From Bubalus kerabau (lineage: Eukaryota; Chordata; Mammalia; Artiodactyla; Bovidae), in contig NC_073628.1 of the NCBI RefSeq assembly GCF_029407905.1, forward strand, positions 50,489,501 to 50,553,500: a stretch of 64,000 nt of DNA, written 5' to 3'. Below the pieces are notes generated by a model. The model saw only the letters and a program-made list of their open reading frames with translations. It was not told the DNA's origin and ran no database searches. This document shows, piece by piece, positions 11,680 through 23,218 of the stretch (the first letter of the stretch is position 1; each line of letters opens with the position of its first letter). Made by a program: the position numbers and the translations under genes.

Positions 11680-11955
11680 TGGAGAAGGCAATGGCACCCC
11701 ACTCCAGTACTCTTGCCTGGAAAATCCCATGGATGGAAGAGCCTGGTAGGCTGTAGTCCAGGGGGTCGCTAAGAGTCGGACACGACTGAGCGACTTCACT
11801 TTCACTTTTCACTTTCATGCATTGGAGAAGGAAATGGCAACCCACTCCAGTGTTCTTGCCTGGAGAATCCCAGGGACGGGGGAGCCTGGTGGGCTGCCAT
11901 CTCAGGGGTCGCACAGAGTTGGACACGACTGAAGCAACTTAGCAGCAGCAGCAGC
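11680..11955 (+). repeat. Bov-A2 SINE, full length, 12-bp TSD
   Basis: Two BovB-tail-derived monomers (GGAGAAGGCAATGGCACCCC..., GGAGAAGGAAATGGCAACCC...) joined by the CTTTCACTTTTCACTTTCAT linker, ending in an AGC repeat. AAGGAGATAGCT at 11668-11679 recurs at 11956-11967. Intact and low divergence suggest a young insertion. Confidence 0.96.
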
Positions 11956-12136
11956 AAGGAGATAGCTAGTAAGTGAGAATTTCAGGAAACATTAAAATAA
12001 AATAAATTAAGAAGGGGTCCTCTGTGATGCGACATTTGAAAACAGAAGGAAGTAAGGAAACAAATGACATGAAGAGAGGGAAGGGAAGTCCAGGCAGAGG
12101 GAACCACCACCCATGCGGAGACTCTGAGGTAGGAAC

Positions 12137-12574
12137 TGTTGGGGAAACAGTGACTGAAACCACCAGGCACCATCATAACCATTTGCATTCGTTGTTTTAT
12201 GACAGGAGGTCCTAGTGAGGAACACAGAAATAACAAGCCAAAACAAGGGAAGAATTCAGGAGAGGTCAAAAGGAGACACCACGTGTCTTATCAACCTCCC
12301 AGAATCCTCCTCACTGGAATGCGTGCACCACCAGAAAGGACTCTGAGTCAGAATGACTGGCCAGAGACAACCTGGAAACTAATCCTATCACCACAAACCC
12401 GAGACTGCGAGTCACGGGGCAGAGCAGTCCTCCTGGGTTCCCTTACCCTACTGGTGCCCTCCCCAGTAAAATCTCTTTCTTTGTCAGTGGGTGTGTCTCC
12501 TCAGACAATTCATTTCCGAGTGTTAGACAGGAGCCCACTCGGGGGCCCCGGAAGGGATCCCGCTTCCCAGAACA
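12137..12574 (+). mobile_element. Solo LTR of an endogenous retrovirus inside L2
   Basis: The 438-bp unit begins TGTTGGGGAAACAGTGACTG and ends CCCAGAACA, giving TG...CA ends. GAAC flanks it on both sides (12133-12136 and 12575-12578), and L2 sequence resumes immediately. The 3' part (GGTGTGTCTCCTCAGACAAT, GAGTGTTAGACAGGAGCCCA) resembles LTRs I associate with ruminant ERVs. No internal proviral genes are present. The 165-codon frame across it (12199-12696) is not a gene. Confidence 0.75.
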
Positions 12575-12845
12575 GAACCATGGCGGCATACCTGAGAACC
12601 AAGAAATCAGTGCAGCTGGAGCAGAGCAAACAAGGAGGGGAGTGTAAGAGATGCGGCAGGGGAACAAGCAAGAGCCAGTCTTGTAGGATCTTCTGAGGAA
12701 AGAAAGAGGGCTACATTTAGTTCCTGACTGTCGTGGGCAGCCACTGAGAGTGTTTGAACAGGCAAAGGACATGAGCTCACTTAAGCTTTCAGATGAATCA
12801 CCATGGCTGAATCGCAAAAACATAAGGTTGAAAAATGACGTAATT

Positions 12846-15590
12846 CATAGAAGAATGATCAAGTCCAAAACAAACAATACTAATTGATCTATTATTTAGG
12901 GATACTTTTTTAAACAAAATAAAAAGCAAAGATGATTAGCACAAAATTCAGGATGCAGGTTACCTCTGAGGGGAGACAGGGAAATGCAATTTGGGAAGAA
13001 ATATAGGGGATGTCTAGAAAGCTGGTAAATTCTATTTAAGCTGGGGGGTGACTAGGGGTGTTCATTTTATGATTATTCTTTAAATCATATATGCTGTCTT
13101 TCATATGATAAAAACCTATATGATAGGTTTCATAATAATAAACGTTTTTAATGTTTTGGCTATGTTACCAAATGAATCAGGTCCCATTGCTCACTTTCTA
13201 CAAAATCAATTACATACTCACAAATGGCAGAAGGGAAAATGACTCTAATCAGAATGTTGGCACCTGGAGAGATGGTGGAGCAGACTCACTGCTTTCTGAA
13301 AAGCGCCTGTGAAGGCTCTGTTCGGCCATGCAAGGTTTTGGGGAAGAGGGACGTCGCCTCAGGTAACCGTTGAGATGGGGGGTCAGACTTGTCACCGCCC
13401 TCTGTGTGCAGGACTGTCCACTCCTCGTGCTCACCCTTTAGATGTTATCTTGTTCACTCAGTTTGTTGGAGAGATTATTGGAGGGAAGCCAGAGAAAAGA
13501 TCTGGTCATCCGTTAATTACTAATTCTTCATTTCTACTCCGTTGATCTTACAGAAAGAACCAGCAAGTTAGACAAGGTATTGTGTGATTCAAAGTTTTGA
13601 AAGCTGTGCTTGGGCCAGAGAAGAGTAGAGCATGATTTACAAGTTAGTTTCAAGTAGCTTCATGCTCAAGTGACAAGAAAACGGGCTTCCTGCTGAGGGT
13701 GGTTTCCTGCAAAGAGCTGCTTACAGCTTCTGAGAGTGATTGACTCTAGGAAAGCAGGCTTGATGCAAATGTTGACCTCACACAAATAGACTGCTGGATA
13801 TTTCTCCAGCAGAGATGGGTTTCTTCAGACTCAGTAGGCAATTTCAGTTCAGGGTCTGCAACCATGGAGGGCAATGTGCAAACCCCCTTACAGCCAGGGA
13901 AGGAGAAGTCTTAGAGAGAGGAAAAAGAAGTTGGAAGGGCTCTGTAAACCTTGGTTTAGTCCATGGCTTTTCACTGGTGGAGTCATTGCCAGGAAAGAGT
14001 CTTTCTTATTCCTGCAGGGCTCTGAGATGGTCACAGCGGGAAACAGCTCCCCCTTCTAGTCTCCTAGCTCTATTTATTTATTGAGGTTTCAGCTTACAAA
14101 CTTTTTACACAGAAAGATTCATGATAAGGCTATTTTAAAAATCCAAATGAGAATTGGTGGTGTGAAATAGAGCATTTCCTGCCATATCAATAAACAAGGA
14201 ATCACAGCCATCTGTGATTCCAGCACTCCAAATGTGAATTTCTGAGCCCAGGAAGAACAGTGCCTGCTATCCGGCAGCCCTCAAGCTGCCACCACAAGCT
14301 GCCGCCACTCCCTACAGTGAGCAAGGGACTAAGGATGTGAAAAATCACATCTCAAGAGGCTGGCCCCAGGTAGCTGAGATGCTTGTGAAAGGAATGATTT
14401 CAGTAAGCCCAGACTCTTGCATCTTCCCTAAATTCCTTCACTTGAGATATCTGGTTTTACTTAATTAACAATAATCTTTTGATGCTCAAACTACTCGCCC
14501 TTTGCTGCAGACATGCTCTCCCCTCTCCGCCTCCTTGGAGCGGTTTTCTCAGGATCTCTTGAGAAGCTGTCTCCCAGGCTTGAATCCTAAAAATTTCCAC
14601 CAAATAAAACATAACTCTCAACTTCTAGGTTTTGACTACTTTTTAAGTTGACAGTGGTATGGACTAGTGTGATTGCAATTAGTGAAAAGGGAGCAGATGT
14701 GAGCTGAGCAGATTCTAAGAGTTGAAACTAATAAGAATTGCATATGCATTGGATATATGGTGTGAACCCACACAAAAATAGGGGGAAATGGGGCAAGACT
14801 TACCTAAGAGCAGATGGAGGCAGGACAGATGGGAAGGCAGGAAAGCTGATCTCTCCAGACCCTTCTGGCCCTGAAGCACCTGTTCTTTCTTCAAGGAAAG
14901 CCTTGGTAATGCATATCAGGAGCTAGAAAAGGTTAGACTGTCTAAGCCCCATATCTACAGGAGCATCTCAGGACATTGCCCTCCAGGATCCTTAGCAACA
15001 GTGTGACTCTGCTCCTTCTGGAAGAAGAGTTTGGCTCTGATGGCTCCTTCCAGAGGCATTAGAGGGAAAACAGAGGAGAGAAATGAAGATTTGGGAGCCA
15101 GAGGTCAAAAAAGAACCTCTTGCTGTTTCTCTAACAAGTAATTCATGAGGGAACTGGGCTTTCAGGCAGTAAAAGCAGGCAATAAAAGCAGAGAAAATGA
15201 AGGAAGAGGTAGAAACCAAAGCAAATCCCTCCAAACCAGCACAACTAAACCATATCGGGAGGAGGAGGGAGGCAACATCAGGAGAGAGTCCGCCTCACCT
15301 TGGAAAGTTACTCAGTCAAGTTCAAAGCCACTCTGAGCAGGTCTGCCCAAGGGCACCCCAACTTCCCCGTGGGCTGCAGAGCAGACCTACAGGTCTGTCT
15401 GGTGCAGAGGGAGCCAAACGAGGTCAGGGAGGGTCCCTGTCAGCCTCCATCTCCCTGCTCCTGTCCAGCACCTCTTAAGACAGGAAGCACCTTCAGCGCT
15501 GAAGTTCCTTCGCCTTGCCTGAGGCAGCCAGGAAGAACCATAAACCATGTCTCTGAGGGCTGGGTGATGCTGGAGCCGTAATTTAAAACC
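12846..15590. other. Intergenic stretch, no gene or clear repeat
   Basis: Mixed composition, short frames up to about 93 codons with no recognisable domain. The right part (about 14740-15580) is purine-rich. I found no RNA gene or tandem array. Old diverged repeats may be present but are not readable by eye. Confidence 0.45.
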
Positions 15591-15598
15591 AAAGACAA

Positions 15599-15870
15599 AC
15601 TATGCTATGCTAAGTCACTTCAGTCGTGTGCGACTCTGTGCGACCCCATAGACGGCAGCCCACCAGGCTCCCCCGTCCCTGGGATTCTCCAGGCAAGAAC
15701 ACTGGAGTGGGCTGCCATTTCCTTCTCCAATGCATGAAAGTGAAAAGTGAAAGTGAAAGTGAAGTCATGTCCGACTCTTAGCAACCCCATGGACTGCAGC
15801 CTACCAGGCTCCTCCGTCCATGGGATTTTCCAGGCAAGAGTACTGGAGTGGGGTGCCATTGCCTTCTCTG
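15599..15870 (-). repeat. Bov-A2 SINE, minus orientation
   Basis: Antisense dimer starting TATGCTATGCTAAGTCACTT and ending GCCATTGCCTTCTCTG. The linker shows an extra GAAAGT repeat and a short deletion before ATGTCCGACTC. AAAGACAA at 15591-15598 is repeated at 15871-15878. Confidence 0.94.
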
Positions 15871-15999
15871 AAAGACAACCTAGGTTCCTTGTTAATTTTA
15901 AAAATTGTGTGTGCATGTGAGGACTGAGATTTTCAAATTCTTTCCCCATCCTTCCCCCTTCCTAGTCCTGAATCACACTAAAATCATAACAGCAACAAT

Positions 16000-16590
16000 C
16001 CCAATGATAACCTCCGCTCCCTATCTACCATTTATTGATCATTGTTGATGTGCCAGGTACAGTGTTAAGTAATTTCATCACATTAACTCATTTTGGGATG
16101 AGAGCAACCTGTGAGATCTGTATTATTATCTTCATTTCACTGATAATACTGCTAGCCCACATTTACCCAAATCTTTCCACCTTCCAGGCACTGTAAATAA
16201 CATGTATTATGTTATGCTGCTGCTGCTGCTAAATTGCTTCAGTCGTGTCTGACTCTGTGTATGGACTGCAGCCCACCAGGCTCCACCATCCCTGGGATTC
16301 TCCAGGCAAGAACACTGGAGTGGGTTGCCGTTTCCTTCTCCAATGCATGAAAGTGGAAAGTGAAAGGGAAGTCGCTCAGTCATGTCTGACTCTCAGTGAC
16401 CCCATGGACTGCAGCCCACCAGGCTCCTCCATCCATGGGATTTTCCAGGCAACAGTACTGGAGTGGGCTGCCATTGCCTTCTCCCATGTTATCATGGGGA
16501 CAGTATTATTCTCATCCCCAGATCACAAAGGAAAAAACACACTCAGAGAAATGAAGTAACTCATCTGAGATTTTACAACCAGCAGAGTTG
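16000..16590 (+). repeat. Two MIR remnants in tandem, second split by a SINE
   Basis: 16000-16150 carries a MIR core (TTTATTGATCATTGTTGATG, CACATTAACTCATTTTGG, TTATTATCTTCATTTCACTG). A second core-like unit begins near 16155 (CTTCCAGGCACTGTAAATAA) and resumes after the Bov-A2 at 16486 (ATTATTCTCATCCCCAGATC, GAAATGAAGTAACTCATCTG). Confidence 0.6.
16216..16485 (-). repeat. Bov-A2 SINE, minus orientation
   Basis: Antisense Bov-A2 dimer beginning with the GCTGCTGCTGCTGCT run and ending CCATTGCCTTCTCCC. ATGTTAT flanks it (16209-16215 and 16486-16492). The left monomer has lost part of the GCGACCCCATAG segment. It interrupts a MIR remnant. Confidence 0.93.
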
Positions 16591-16689
16591 CCTGCCATCA
16601 TGGATAGGGTTCCCCAGAAAGGCTCACATCCTGGGACTTCTTCTACTGCAGGCCAAAATTAAGGTACCTGGGAGGCCTCTCCACTGGCA

Positions 16690-17385
16690 TTTTAACCAAT
16701 AGTTTTATTGAGATATAAGTCGCATACCATCCAACTCACCCGTTTAAAGTGTAGGCGTCAAAGGCATCAGCAGATCCACAGAGCTGTGCAGCCATTACTA
16801 CAGTCAACTTACACACAGCGCATTACCCCGAAAAGAAAGCCCTGAGCTTTCATCATGACCCACTCCCCAACCCTTGAATCCCCACGGGTGTAGGCAACAG
16901 TTAATCAACTTCCTTTTTCTGTGAATTTGTGTTTTCTGTAGATTGCATATAAATGAAATCATAGAATATATGACTTTTGGTGAATGACTTCTTTTACTTA
17001 GCACACTTATTTTCAAGGTTCATCCTTCTAAGTATCGGTAATTCATTCTTTTTTATTTCCAAGTAATATTCTACATCATAGGGTTATACCAGTTGTCACT
17101 TGGTATCTGCAGGGGATTGGCTCCAGGAACCCCCACAAAAATCCATGGAAGTTCAACTCCCTTATAAAACTGGTGTAGTACAATGAATACAGCCAGTCAC
17201 CTAAGGAATCTCATCCAAGAATACAGAGACCCAGTTGTATCACATTTTATTTACCCATTCATCAGTTGATAGACATATGGATTGTTTCCATCTTGGCACT
17301 CTTATGAACAATGCTGCTATGAACACCCATGTAAAAGATTTTGTGTGGGTGTAAGTTTTCATTTCTTCTTGGTACTCTTCACAGG
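16690..17385 (-). repeat. Old L1 (L1M-like) 3' end, minus orientation
   Basis: ATAGTTTTATTGAGATATAA, then CCGTTTAAAGTGTAGGCGTC, then the antisense ORF2-end landmarks ATTCTACATCATAGGGTTAT and CCATTCATCAGTTGATAGAC/AACAATGCTGCTATGAACAC, in the expected order. A MER2-like element interrupts it at 17090-17240. Confidence 0.75.
17090..17240. mobile_element. MER2-like (Tigger-type) DNA transposon remnant
   Basis: CAGTTGTCACTTGGTATCTG followed by CAGGGGATTGGCTCCAGGAA and AAAATCCATGGAAGTTCAAC matches the order of the MER2 terminal region. It ends with CCCAGTTGTA, an inverted partner of the start. It is internally deleted and has no transposase. Confidence 0.65.
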
Positions 17386-17391
17386 CCCTTG

Positions 17392-17595
17392 CGGCTGCTG
17401 CTGCTGCTGCTAAGTTGCTTCAGTTGTGTCCGACTCTGTGCGACTCCATAGAGGGCAGCCCCCCAGGCTCCGCCGTCCCTGGGATTCTCCAGGCAAGAAC
17501 ACTGGAGTGGGTTGCCATTTCCTTCTCCAATGCATGAAAGTGAAAAGTGAAAGTGAAGTCGGTCAGTCGTGTCCGACTCTTTGCGACCCCATGGA
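17392..17595 (-). repeat. Truncated Bov-A2 SINE, minus orientation
   Basis: Begins with the CTG run and the antisense second monomer, then the linker, then breaks off in the other monomer at TTTGCGACCCCATGG. It lies 68 bp from an oppositely oriented full copy, forming an inverted pair. Confidence 0.93.
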
Positions 17596-17663
17596 TCATG
17601 TTTAAAGACAGACATTTGAATATAAACTTTAAATGGTGTCCAGAAAAAAAGAAAAAAGATCAC

Positions 17664-17937
17664 GGAGAAGGCAATGGCACCGCACTCCAGTACTCTTGCC
17701 TGGAAGATCCCATGGATGGAGGAGCCTGGTAGGCTGCAGTCCATGGGGTCGCTAAGAGTTGGACATGACTGGGCAACTTCACTTTCACTTTTCACTTTCA
17801 TGCATTGGAGAAGGAAGTGGCAACCCACTCCAGTGTTCTTGCCTGGAGAATCCCAGGGACAGCAGAGCCTGGTGGGCTGCCGTCTATGGTGTTGCACAGA
17901 GTCGGACATGACTGAAGCGACTTAGCAGCAGCAGCAG
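17664..17937 (+). repeat. Bov-A2 SINE, plus orientation
   Basis: Full dimer from GGAGAAGGCAATGGCACCGC to the AGCAGCAGCAGG tail. It mirrors the truncated copy at 17392-17595. Confidence 0.94.
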
Positions 17938-18299
17938 GAAAAAAGAGAGAGTTGCCATGCTTACAGCTCTCTTTGCCACTAACGCTCATTACATCATGCA
18001 CCAGGGTGCTGCCCTGTCACACAACCAAGGGAGGAATCTGAACCCACGGCCACCTGGCCCAAAGTTAGCTCCTGGTTGACACCGTCCCTAATCAACAGAG
18101 AAGGTGTCTACTGGCCATAAGCACAGGGAGACCAGGATTGACACAGAGGAGCCAAGTGAAGGTGGGGCTGCAGAACCCCAGCCTTTGTGACCCAGGCACC
18201 CAGAAGTAGTCACAGGTCTCTGATACAAGAAACTACTGTCAGGAGACTTGTTTCCTTAAGCAATAAATGGTTTCAGTTGGTTCAGAAGGCAACTATATT

Positions 18300-18466
18300 G
18301 GGGGATTTCCCTGGTGGTCCAGTGGCTAAGACTCTGAGCTCCCAAGGCAGGGGGCCTCGGTATGATCCCTGGTCAGAGAACTAGATCCCACATGCCACAA
18401 CTAAGAGCCTGCACGCCACAATGAAGACTGGCACAGGCAAACCAAAAAAAAAGGGGGTGGGGGTGG
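18300..18466 (+). repeat. CHR-type tRNA-derived SINE with 12-bp TSD
   Basis: GGGGATTTCCCTGGTGGTCC, then AGTGGCTAAGACTCTGAGC, GATCCCTGGTCAGAGAACT, ending in an A-rich/GGGGGT tail. GGCAACTATATT at 18288-18299 recurs at 18467-18478. The family is the artiodactyl CHR lineage, older than Bov-tA. Confidence 0.9.
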
Positions 18467-18478
18467 GGCAACTATATT

Positions 18479-19770
18479 CATAAGTGAGCAAATGGAGAAA
18501 AAAGAAGAGCTCATCTAAGACCCACCCTGCGGCTGTCCATGCCCTCCCAGTGCTGCAAGAGTGGTGAAGAGACAGTTCCCACCCCAGCCCCAGGGAGAAT
18601 ACTTGGAGGCTCATGGGAGCTGTAGTCCAGACAAGCTCTTCCTTCTTGCAGCAATTAGGGGAGAACCTCAAAGTCCAGGGAAACTTCTCCACCCTCCTCT
18701 AGTTTCCACCTCATCTATCTTATTTCCCTTCCCAGCCAGCTTCCGTGAAGGATGCCCCTGGATGCAGCGACACTGCTTTACTCTTCCCTCACGTTCATCC
18801 TCCCCATGTCAGAGCACTGTGCTTCCTAATGAGGAACAATCAGGTGCTAAAGCCAGTAGCCTCTGCTCAACCTTCATCGCACTTGACCACCTATAATGTT
18901 AGACTGTTGGCCACTTTCTTCTAGAAATTCTCCACTGTCCAAATGGAGCTTTCAGCTCTGTCTGTTTGAGCTCCTTTTTGTTTTTTTGATTGCCCCTGTG
19001 ATGTGCCCAAAAACCTGTCCCTGGCTCCCATTACGTCTACCACTCCGTGAATACTCTCTTGTGCTTTCATGATGGCCATTTCCTCCTAGTCAAAGACCAT
19101 AAAGGAGAAGCATTAGGAATTCAGACTGCTTCCAGGAGAGGCCCCAAGTGCCAGGCCTGCCAGGTGTCTCCAGGGGCACCCACCTTCATGAGGGTCTGGC
19201 ATTCAGAGGCTCACTGTGGATGGGGCCCGAGAGCTGATTAAACTTGAGATGCTGATACGTGCTAGTATCAGGGAAGAAGACATTAACCTCTACCCTTCTA
19301 AGTTCTTCTGACTGGCCTAAGAATTAAGTTGACATGAGACAGGTTAACAGGAGAAAATTGCCCAAAAGTTTAATAACATGTATGCCTGGAAAAGACCCAG
19401 GAAAACTTAGCAAAATCGCTGAAGCTCTCACCTTAAATAACATCTTCAGCCAAAGGCCAAAGAGAATGGTGGGGATTGTGGTTTGGGACCCCAAAGAGGA
19501 GGAAGGCAGTTAACATGGAGGTGCAAAAGTAAACGTTTGGCAGATAAATGTTTGCTGGGCCGGACAGAGACAGTGGGGCACCGTCAGAACCACATCTGAT
19601 CCGATCCAGCCATGGCTTCACTCAAATGGTAGCTTGGCCTCCTGCCCTCCTTTCCCTCAGCCCATGGAGTGACTCACATTTGGGGGTGAGAGAGGCTCTT
19701 AAAATAATATTTCAATCCCCGGCCTTCCTGTTTTCAGTTTGATTCAGATTTTGAGCCACTTCATAGAACT
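18479..19770. other. Intergenic stretch, possible LTR-like remnant, no gene
   Basis: 18479-19200 is GC-moderate with no recognised element. About 19280-19620 (TGACTGGCCTAAGAATTAAG, CAAAAGTTTAATAACATGTA) has the feel of an old LTR-derived repeat, but I could not find its ends. Confidence 0.35.
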
Positions 19771-19774
19771 GTAT

Positions 19775-20076
19775 TTTTTTTCAATTTTTTTTTTTTAAAT
19801 TTATTTTATTTCTGGCCACTCTGGGTCTTCATTGCTGCATGTGGGCTTTCTCTAGCTGCAGTGAGGAGGGGCTACTCTTCGTTATGGTCGAGTATGGCTT
19901 CTTGTTGTGGTGGCTTCTCTTGCTGGGGAGCACAGCTCTGGAGCACAGGCTCAGTAGTTTTGGTGCATGGGCTTAGTTGCCTCACAGCATATGGAATCTT
20001 CCTAGACCAAGGAGCCAAACTGTGCCCCTTGCATAGAGGTGTGGGATCTTAACCACTGGATGACTAGGGAAGTTCC
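19775..20076 (-). repeat. CHR-type SINE, minus orientation
   Basis: Starts with the T-rich antisense tail, then TCTGGCCACTCTGGGTCTTC, GCATGTGGGCTTTCTCTAG and GGTGCATGGGCTTAGTTGCC. It ends in the antisense tRNA-like head (TCTTAACCACTGGATGACTA, GGGAAGTTCC). About 300 bp, close to full length. Confidence 0.85.
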
Positions 20077-20567
20077 AACTGAATTTACTTTTGATGACAG
20101 ACTCCTATCTAAAGTTTTTCACCTGATCATTTAACTGGTGGCTAAAAGACTTGCAAAAACCTCTTGCTGTTACAGGGAAAATGAAAACCTTCAATGACTG
20201 ATTTAAAAAGGGGGGAGAGGCAAAGTTTCCCCCACCACAACTGGCCCATATTCTTTTCAGGTGCTGAAACATGCCCTCTCTCTAAATTCTTTTAGACATT
20301 TAGGGAGAAGGATAAAGTTTCATCTTGAGTCTTTTGGGCCTTGATTGTTTTTAACAGGAAATAATCTACATGCCAAAGAGATATTTTTGGATGACAAGTT
20401 TTGCTCCATTACACTAACAAAGCTGTATTATAAAGACTGGTATGTAAACGCAGGGCATAGTATATCAATTTATGGCAAAGAAGATCATCTAGGAAGGCAG
20501 GTTTTTTGCCAGCCTAATTAGGTTTTATCTCCCTGTGGTCAGACTGTCTGAGGCTCCTGCTGCTGTG
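20077..20567. other. Intergenic stretch, no gene recognised
   Basis: AT-rich, with no long reading frame of protein-like composition and no repeat I can name. Confidence 0.45.
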
Positions 20568-20768
20568 TGGTTGCTAAGCTGTGTCTGACTCTTGTGACCC
20601 CATGGACTGTGGCCCACCAGGCTCCTCTGTCCATGGGATTTCCCAGGCAAGAATACTGGAGAGGGTTGCCATTTCCTTCTCCAAGGGATCTTCCCAACCC
20701 AAAGACCAAACCCATGTCTCCTGCATTGGCAAGCAAATTTTTTACCACTGAGCCACCTGGGAAGCCCT
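20568..20768 (-). repeat. Bov-tA SINE, minus orientation
   Basis: BovB-derived tail first (GTTGCTAAGCTGTGTCTGAC), tRNA-like head last (CTCCTGCATTGGCAAGCAAA, TTTTTACCACTGAGCCACCT, GGGAAGCCC). The B-box complement is mutated (GACCAAACCCA). Confidence 0.92.
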
Positions 20769-20959
20769 GCTAATATAATTCTAGTACCCAGCTCCAAAAC
20801 ATATGTGTGTTTGGGGGTGGGTTCCCACACACTCAACAACTCCTAGATGCCAACAGGCTGTCCCATAATTCAATCCAGGTCTGACACTGTCAAGAGATGG
20901 CATCAGATCCCACAGGTTTTTTGATAACTCAGAAAAATCTCTAATTGTTTCTGTTTTTT

Positions 20960-21180
20960 TTTTTTCAAGTTATTATTTCTTCATTCTTTTAACCTGTCAA
21001 CAAACCTTTCATATGCCTACTCTATGCTAGCCACTCTAGGTGCTAAGATCATGTATATGGTGCCTACATAAGTACAATACACATATTTTGCCCTCAAAAG
21101 GACTCAGTCTAGTAGGGAAGGAGGGGCTAGGGGTGAGATTCAGGTAGTGGAAATTAATGTGACAAGGTTTAGAATTCTGT
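20960..21180 (+). repeat. Possible L2/MIR-class remnant
   Basis: CATTCTTTTAACCTGTCAAC, TCTATGCTAGCCACTCTAGG and GGACTCAGTCTAGTAGGGAA follow the order of the common LINE2-type 3' segment with the mobilised CCAGGCACTG core, but divergence is high. Confidence 0.4.
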
Positions 21181-21531
21181 TTTGGCACAGTTATAGAAAA
21201 GTGAATGAGCATCATATTTGTGTGAACTCTACAGAGAATTCTATGAGGCTTGTGAATCTATACTGGGGCATAAATGTGCCACAGGAGAGTATACTGCTTA
21301 GCTCTTGATGCCTTTGGAAATCCAAGTCCAAGAAGTGACCATTTTCCAGTGCTCTTATCCACTTAGCTTTCCTATCAGTTTAGTTCAGGAGTTTTGCTTT
21401 GATCTTAACTTTTCACTTATGGTTGAAATCTAAGGAAGGTCTGATTACAATTTGATTTAATTATAGCATTTTTCATAGTGTTGAATGGTAGAAGATAAAA
21501 CTACTTAGTGTGGTTTTAGGCACTTAGTAAG

Positions 21532-21747
21532 GGACTGCCCTGGTGGCTCAGACAGTAAAGAATCTTCCTGCCTTTCAGGAGACACAAGAGACACAGGTTC
21601 TATCCCAGAGTTGAGAAGATCCCCTGGAGAAGGGAATGGCTACCCACTCCAGTATTCTTGCTTGGAGAATTCTGTGGACAGAGGAACTTGGCTGGCTTAG
21701 TTCATGGAGTTTCAAAGAGTTGGACATGACTGAACAACAATTTTTTT
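21532..21747 (+). repeat. Bov-tA SINE, plus orientation
   Basis: Head GGACTGCCCTGGTGGCTCAG, a B-box-like GGTTCTATCCC (mutated), then the BovB tail GGAGAAGGGAATGGCTACCC to GGACATGACTGAACAAC. Older than the TSD-bearing copies in this window. Confidence 0.92.
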
Positions 21748-23215
21748 TAAGGATATATAATTAAAGCTTGCTAAACAAACTATTGTTTGAAAATTAAAAT
21801 GCATCAAACCTGTAGACATAAGAATAAATTAATCTTAAATCAAATAATTCAACCAAATGTCAATAATTCAAGGAAATTGCTTTCAGACTCCTTTGGATGT
21901 TACTTTTAGGCTGTTTACATTAAAGAAGAACAACCCATGTTTCCATTTGATCTTCCTAGACTTCTGTTGCTTGACTTACTAACATGGGAATACATGTTCT
22001 TTCATTCAAGAGAAAACGAATTGATTGGAATAATTTCAAGTCTTTAAAAATAAATCTCTATTTTCATTTGATGGAGCTTATGCCCTTTGTGTATAAGCAA
22101 AGCACACAGTTTCTATTTTGCATTTAGTTACTAGTTATTGTATTTTTTGAATTTGTATTTTGAATAACTAAAGTGAAATTAGTATTAATATTTAAAATGT
22201 CTTCCTCACAGTTATTGATATTTTTGTTTGCTTTATTATTTTTTATTTGTTAAAAACACTAAGCACAAGACATAGATGTAATCTCTTCCTCTGTAACATC
22301 AGCAAATATGTTCTTTATTCTGCCTTCCTTAACTGTGCTAAGGCTAAACTATAGATTTTATCATTATAGAGAAAAATTTAAGACTTTGAAATGGGCAAGA
22401 GGTAACTGGATATTCTTGCAATAAAAGGTTGAAGGCCCAGGAATTGTTTAATTCCATCATGAGTAATTCCATCCTGAAGGACTTTAACTAGGCTATTTTA
22501 TAGCTCTGGAGATAGAAGTTAATTTGTCACAAACTGACAGCAATGAAAACAATTCTTATCTATGGGAATGTAAATTAGATGTGCACTGTTGAAATAAAAT
22601 CAAGTATTGCTCTATGCATATGTCGGAGGAGTTTGTAATTTTCTCAGTTCTGTCTCATCACAACAAAATTTTGAAGGGACAGACGGATGGACCAGTGTTA
22701 CAGCTCCGTGTCACAGTTCAGTTTCATTTAGAAAGCAAAGGAAAATACATCCTCAAGGCATGAGGGTGGGCCAACCCAAAAGACACTAAGAGAAGAGAAG
22801 CCCCCAGCCCAATTTTGGCTCCTCTTTTTATATGTTTTTTCTCCTCCCCCTGAGCCTGCCCTAGGTAAATTGGTCTAGCCAGGAGGGCTGTTTGTTTTAC
22901 CTGAGGTTCTCACTCCAGTCCTTGGAGCTTCCTTTCTTCTATTTTTGTGGGCTTTTCCATTCTTTGTCTTTGTCCACCACCATTCTGGACTCCTTTTTCC
23001 TATTCTAACTACCTAACACATAGAATAGTTTTTGAAAATTTCTTTCAACACTTCTTTCCTGCATTGTAATATATGGTGTACAATAAATGTAATAAAAATC
23101 TCTGTTCATTTTGTATCTCTCATCAGTTTTTGAAAATTATCCTTTGACATCACATTTAATTTTCACAAAATTTTAGTTAATTAGCAACTGTATTGAATTG
23201 TTAACTTAGTAAGTT
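21748..23215. other. AT-rich intergenic stretch, no gene
   Basis: Long AT-rich tract without recognisable coding or repeat structure. Frames are under about 60 codons. Confidence 0.5.
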
Positions 23216-23218
23216 GTG

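Larger units (their letters stand above)
11505..12845 (+). repeat. Ancient L2-like LINE 3' region, split by Bov-A2 and an LTR
   Basis: Pieces at 11505-11679, 11968-12136 and 12575-12845 line up in order with the generic L2 3' region: TATTGAGTGTATAATATGTG, then a GGAAGTCCAGGCAGAGGGAA-like section, then CAGCTGGAGCAGAGCAAACA, then GAACAGGCAAAGGACATGAG. Continuity across the two inserts is what defines the insert ends. Confidence 0.65.

Noticed and set aside
12199..12696. 165-codon plus-strand frame as a gene
   Set aside because: It spans a solo LTR and its L2 flank, with no domain and no conserved start.
17379..17909. 176-codon minus-strand frame (and similar Ser/Pro-rich frames at 11516, 16245, 39265, 57304, 60988)
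   Set aside because: All are translations of Bov-A2 SINEs; near-identical peptides recur at each copy.
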